Origin: Saprospiraceae bacterium
GTDB lineage: Bacteria; Bacteroidota; Bacteroidia; Chitinophagales; Saprospiraceae
Reading direction: 5' to 3'
Length of the DNA: 64,000 nucleotides
Assembly (NCBI GenBank): GCA_028279185.1
Contig: JANQSS010000099.1
Location: forward strand, 62,001 to 126,000
The notes under the pieces were generated by a model, which had not been told where the DNA came from, did not search any database, and saw only the letters and a program-made list of their open reading frames with translations. Within the stretch, counting starts at the first letter, position 1; every line of letters starts with the position of its first letter. Made by a program: the position numbers and the translations under genes. Below are positions 63,699-64,000 of this stretch, piece after piece.

Positions 63699-64000
63699 TC
63701 AATTTCCGCTTTTTCGCTTACAGAAAATACGCCATGTGGGATACGCAAAGGTTTCATCCTTAGTCGTCCACTCGCCGACCCAGTGAAAACCTTTGTCCGA
63801 CATATCAGAAAAGGTAAGCCTATACCACCCTTCCATACCATTTGGTGCCTTTTGATCCCGATATAGGACGATATTTCCGTCTTCATTTTTATTTCCTTCC
63901 CAGGTCGATAACGTCGTAGTTGGAGTGGCAGAGGAATAATAATGAACATACCACTTTGAGCTATCAGCTATGAATTGTCGAATACTACCTGAGTGCTTTC
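63699..64000 (-). CDS. 3' end of a hypothetical protein gene, cut by the window edge
   Basis: The frame is open from the window end to a TGA at 63701-63699 and encodes about 99 residues without a start in view: SSKWYVHYYSSATP, LSTWEGNKNEDGNIVLYRD, GMEGWYRLTFSDMSDKGFHW and WTTKDETFAYPTWRIFCKRK. The alternating aromatic/polar pattern (WYVHYYS, WYRLTFSD, HWVGEW) is typical of a beta-barrel lipocalin-like or DUF1579-like secreted protein; that assignment is tentative. An overlapping frame in another register at 63530-63949 is a shadow. Confidence 0.65.
   Translation of the reverse strand, partial: KHSGSIRQFIADSSKWYVHYYSSATPTTTLSTWEGNKNEDGNIVLYRDQKAPNGMEGWYRLTFSDMSDKGFHWVGEWTTKDETFAYPTWRIFCKRKSGN

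Noticed and set aside
63530-63949. 139-codon minus-strand frame at the window end
   Set aside because: Runs antisense through the end of the carboxypeptidase-domain gene and out of register with the convincing partial gene at 63699-64000; no family features.
1-64000. tRNA, rRNA or CRISPR arrays
   Set aside because: Scanned the intergenic regions for tRNA T-arm-like sequence and regularly spaced repeats; none seen. Small tRNAs could be missed without a covariance search.

Overview
The window reads as chromosomal DNA of a member of the Bacteroidota, and the gene content suggests a Saprospirales-like free-living marine or freshwater lineage (that finer placement is inference). The evidence is: type IX secretion C-terminal sorting domains, a TonB-dependent receptor with a carboxypeptidase-like N-terminus paired with a DUF4249 lipoprotein, DUF4286, DUF4294 and DUF5606 proteins known mainly from this phylum, a fused alpha/beta branched-chain 2-oxoacid dehydrogenase E1, a mevalonate-pathway decarboxylase, and several promoters of the phylum's TTG / TAnnTTTG type. 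No rRNA, tRNA, CRISPR array, transposase or integrase was recognised.

Layout. 0-1.1 kb: panC. 1.2-9.6 kb: a collinear surface-assembly cluster (metallophosphoesterase-like lipoprotein, DUF4956 membrane protein, CotH-kinase/beta-helix protein, VTC-type polyphosphate-polymerase-domain protein, GT2 glycosyltransferase, large membrane protein). 9.7-14.4 kb, minus strand: a GT2 polyprenyl-phosphate-type glycosyltransferase with two GT-C-like membrane proteins and the 5'-truncated remnant of a third. 14.5-20.8 kb: PrsW-type protease, GAF-SpoIIE phosphatase, a 999-residue kinase/M23/class III aminotransferase fusion and a GNAT acetyltransferase. 20.9-26 kb: two glycosyltransferases, a secreted GH16 glycosidase and a second atypical metallophosphoesterase-like lipoprotein. 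26-50.4 kb: mainly housekeeping genes (aconitase, YqeY, adenylate cyclase, OmpA/PD40 protein, mevalonate diphosphate decarboxylase, rhodanese, acyl-CoA dehydrogenase, oxoacid dehydrogenase E2 and E1, BamA, RecO).

50.4-57.6 kb holds the most unusual structure. About 0.64-0.7 kb covering the 5' end of a GH3-family gene, the divergent intergenic region and the 5' part of an ECF sigma-factor gene occurs twice as a direct repeat, exactly 4604 bp apart, about 95% identical by hand count. Between the copies lies a clearly GC-richer segment carrying an AraC-type membrane regulator and a secreted CRTAC1/ASPIC-UnbV protein. The left copy keeps the intact GH3 gene and a broken sigma gene; the right copy keeps the intact sigma gene and a broken GH3 gene. 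This looks like a single-crossover (Campbell-type) insertion, or a duplication-with-insertion, followed by decay of the spare halves.

57-63.6 kb: the intact sigma gene overlaps a gene for a protein with an N-terminal cytoplasmic segment, one inner-membrane helix, a long low-complexity periplasmic linker and a C-terminal outer-membrane beta-barrel-like domain, the architecture of a dual-membrane-spanning anti-sigma factor. It is followed by a small lipoprotein, a TonB-dependent receptor, a DUF4249 lipoprotein and a carboxypeptidase-regulatory-domain protein, suggesting an envelope-sensing regulatory and uptake module. The window ends inside a minus-strand gene of which only the 3' end is present.
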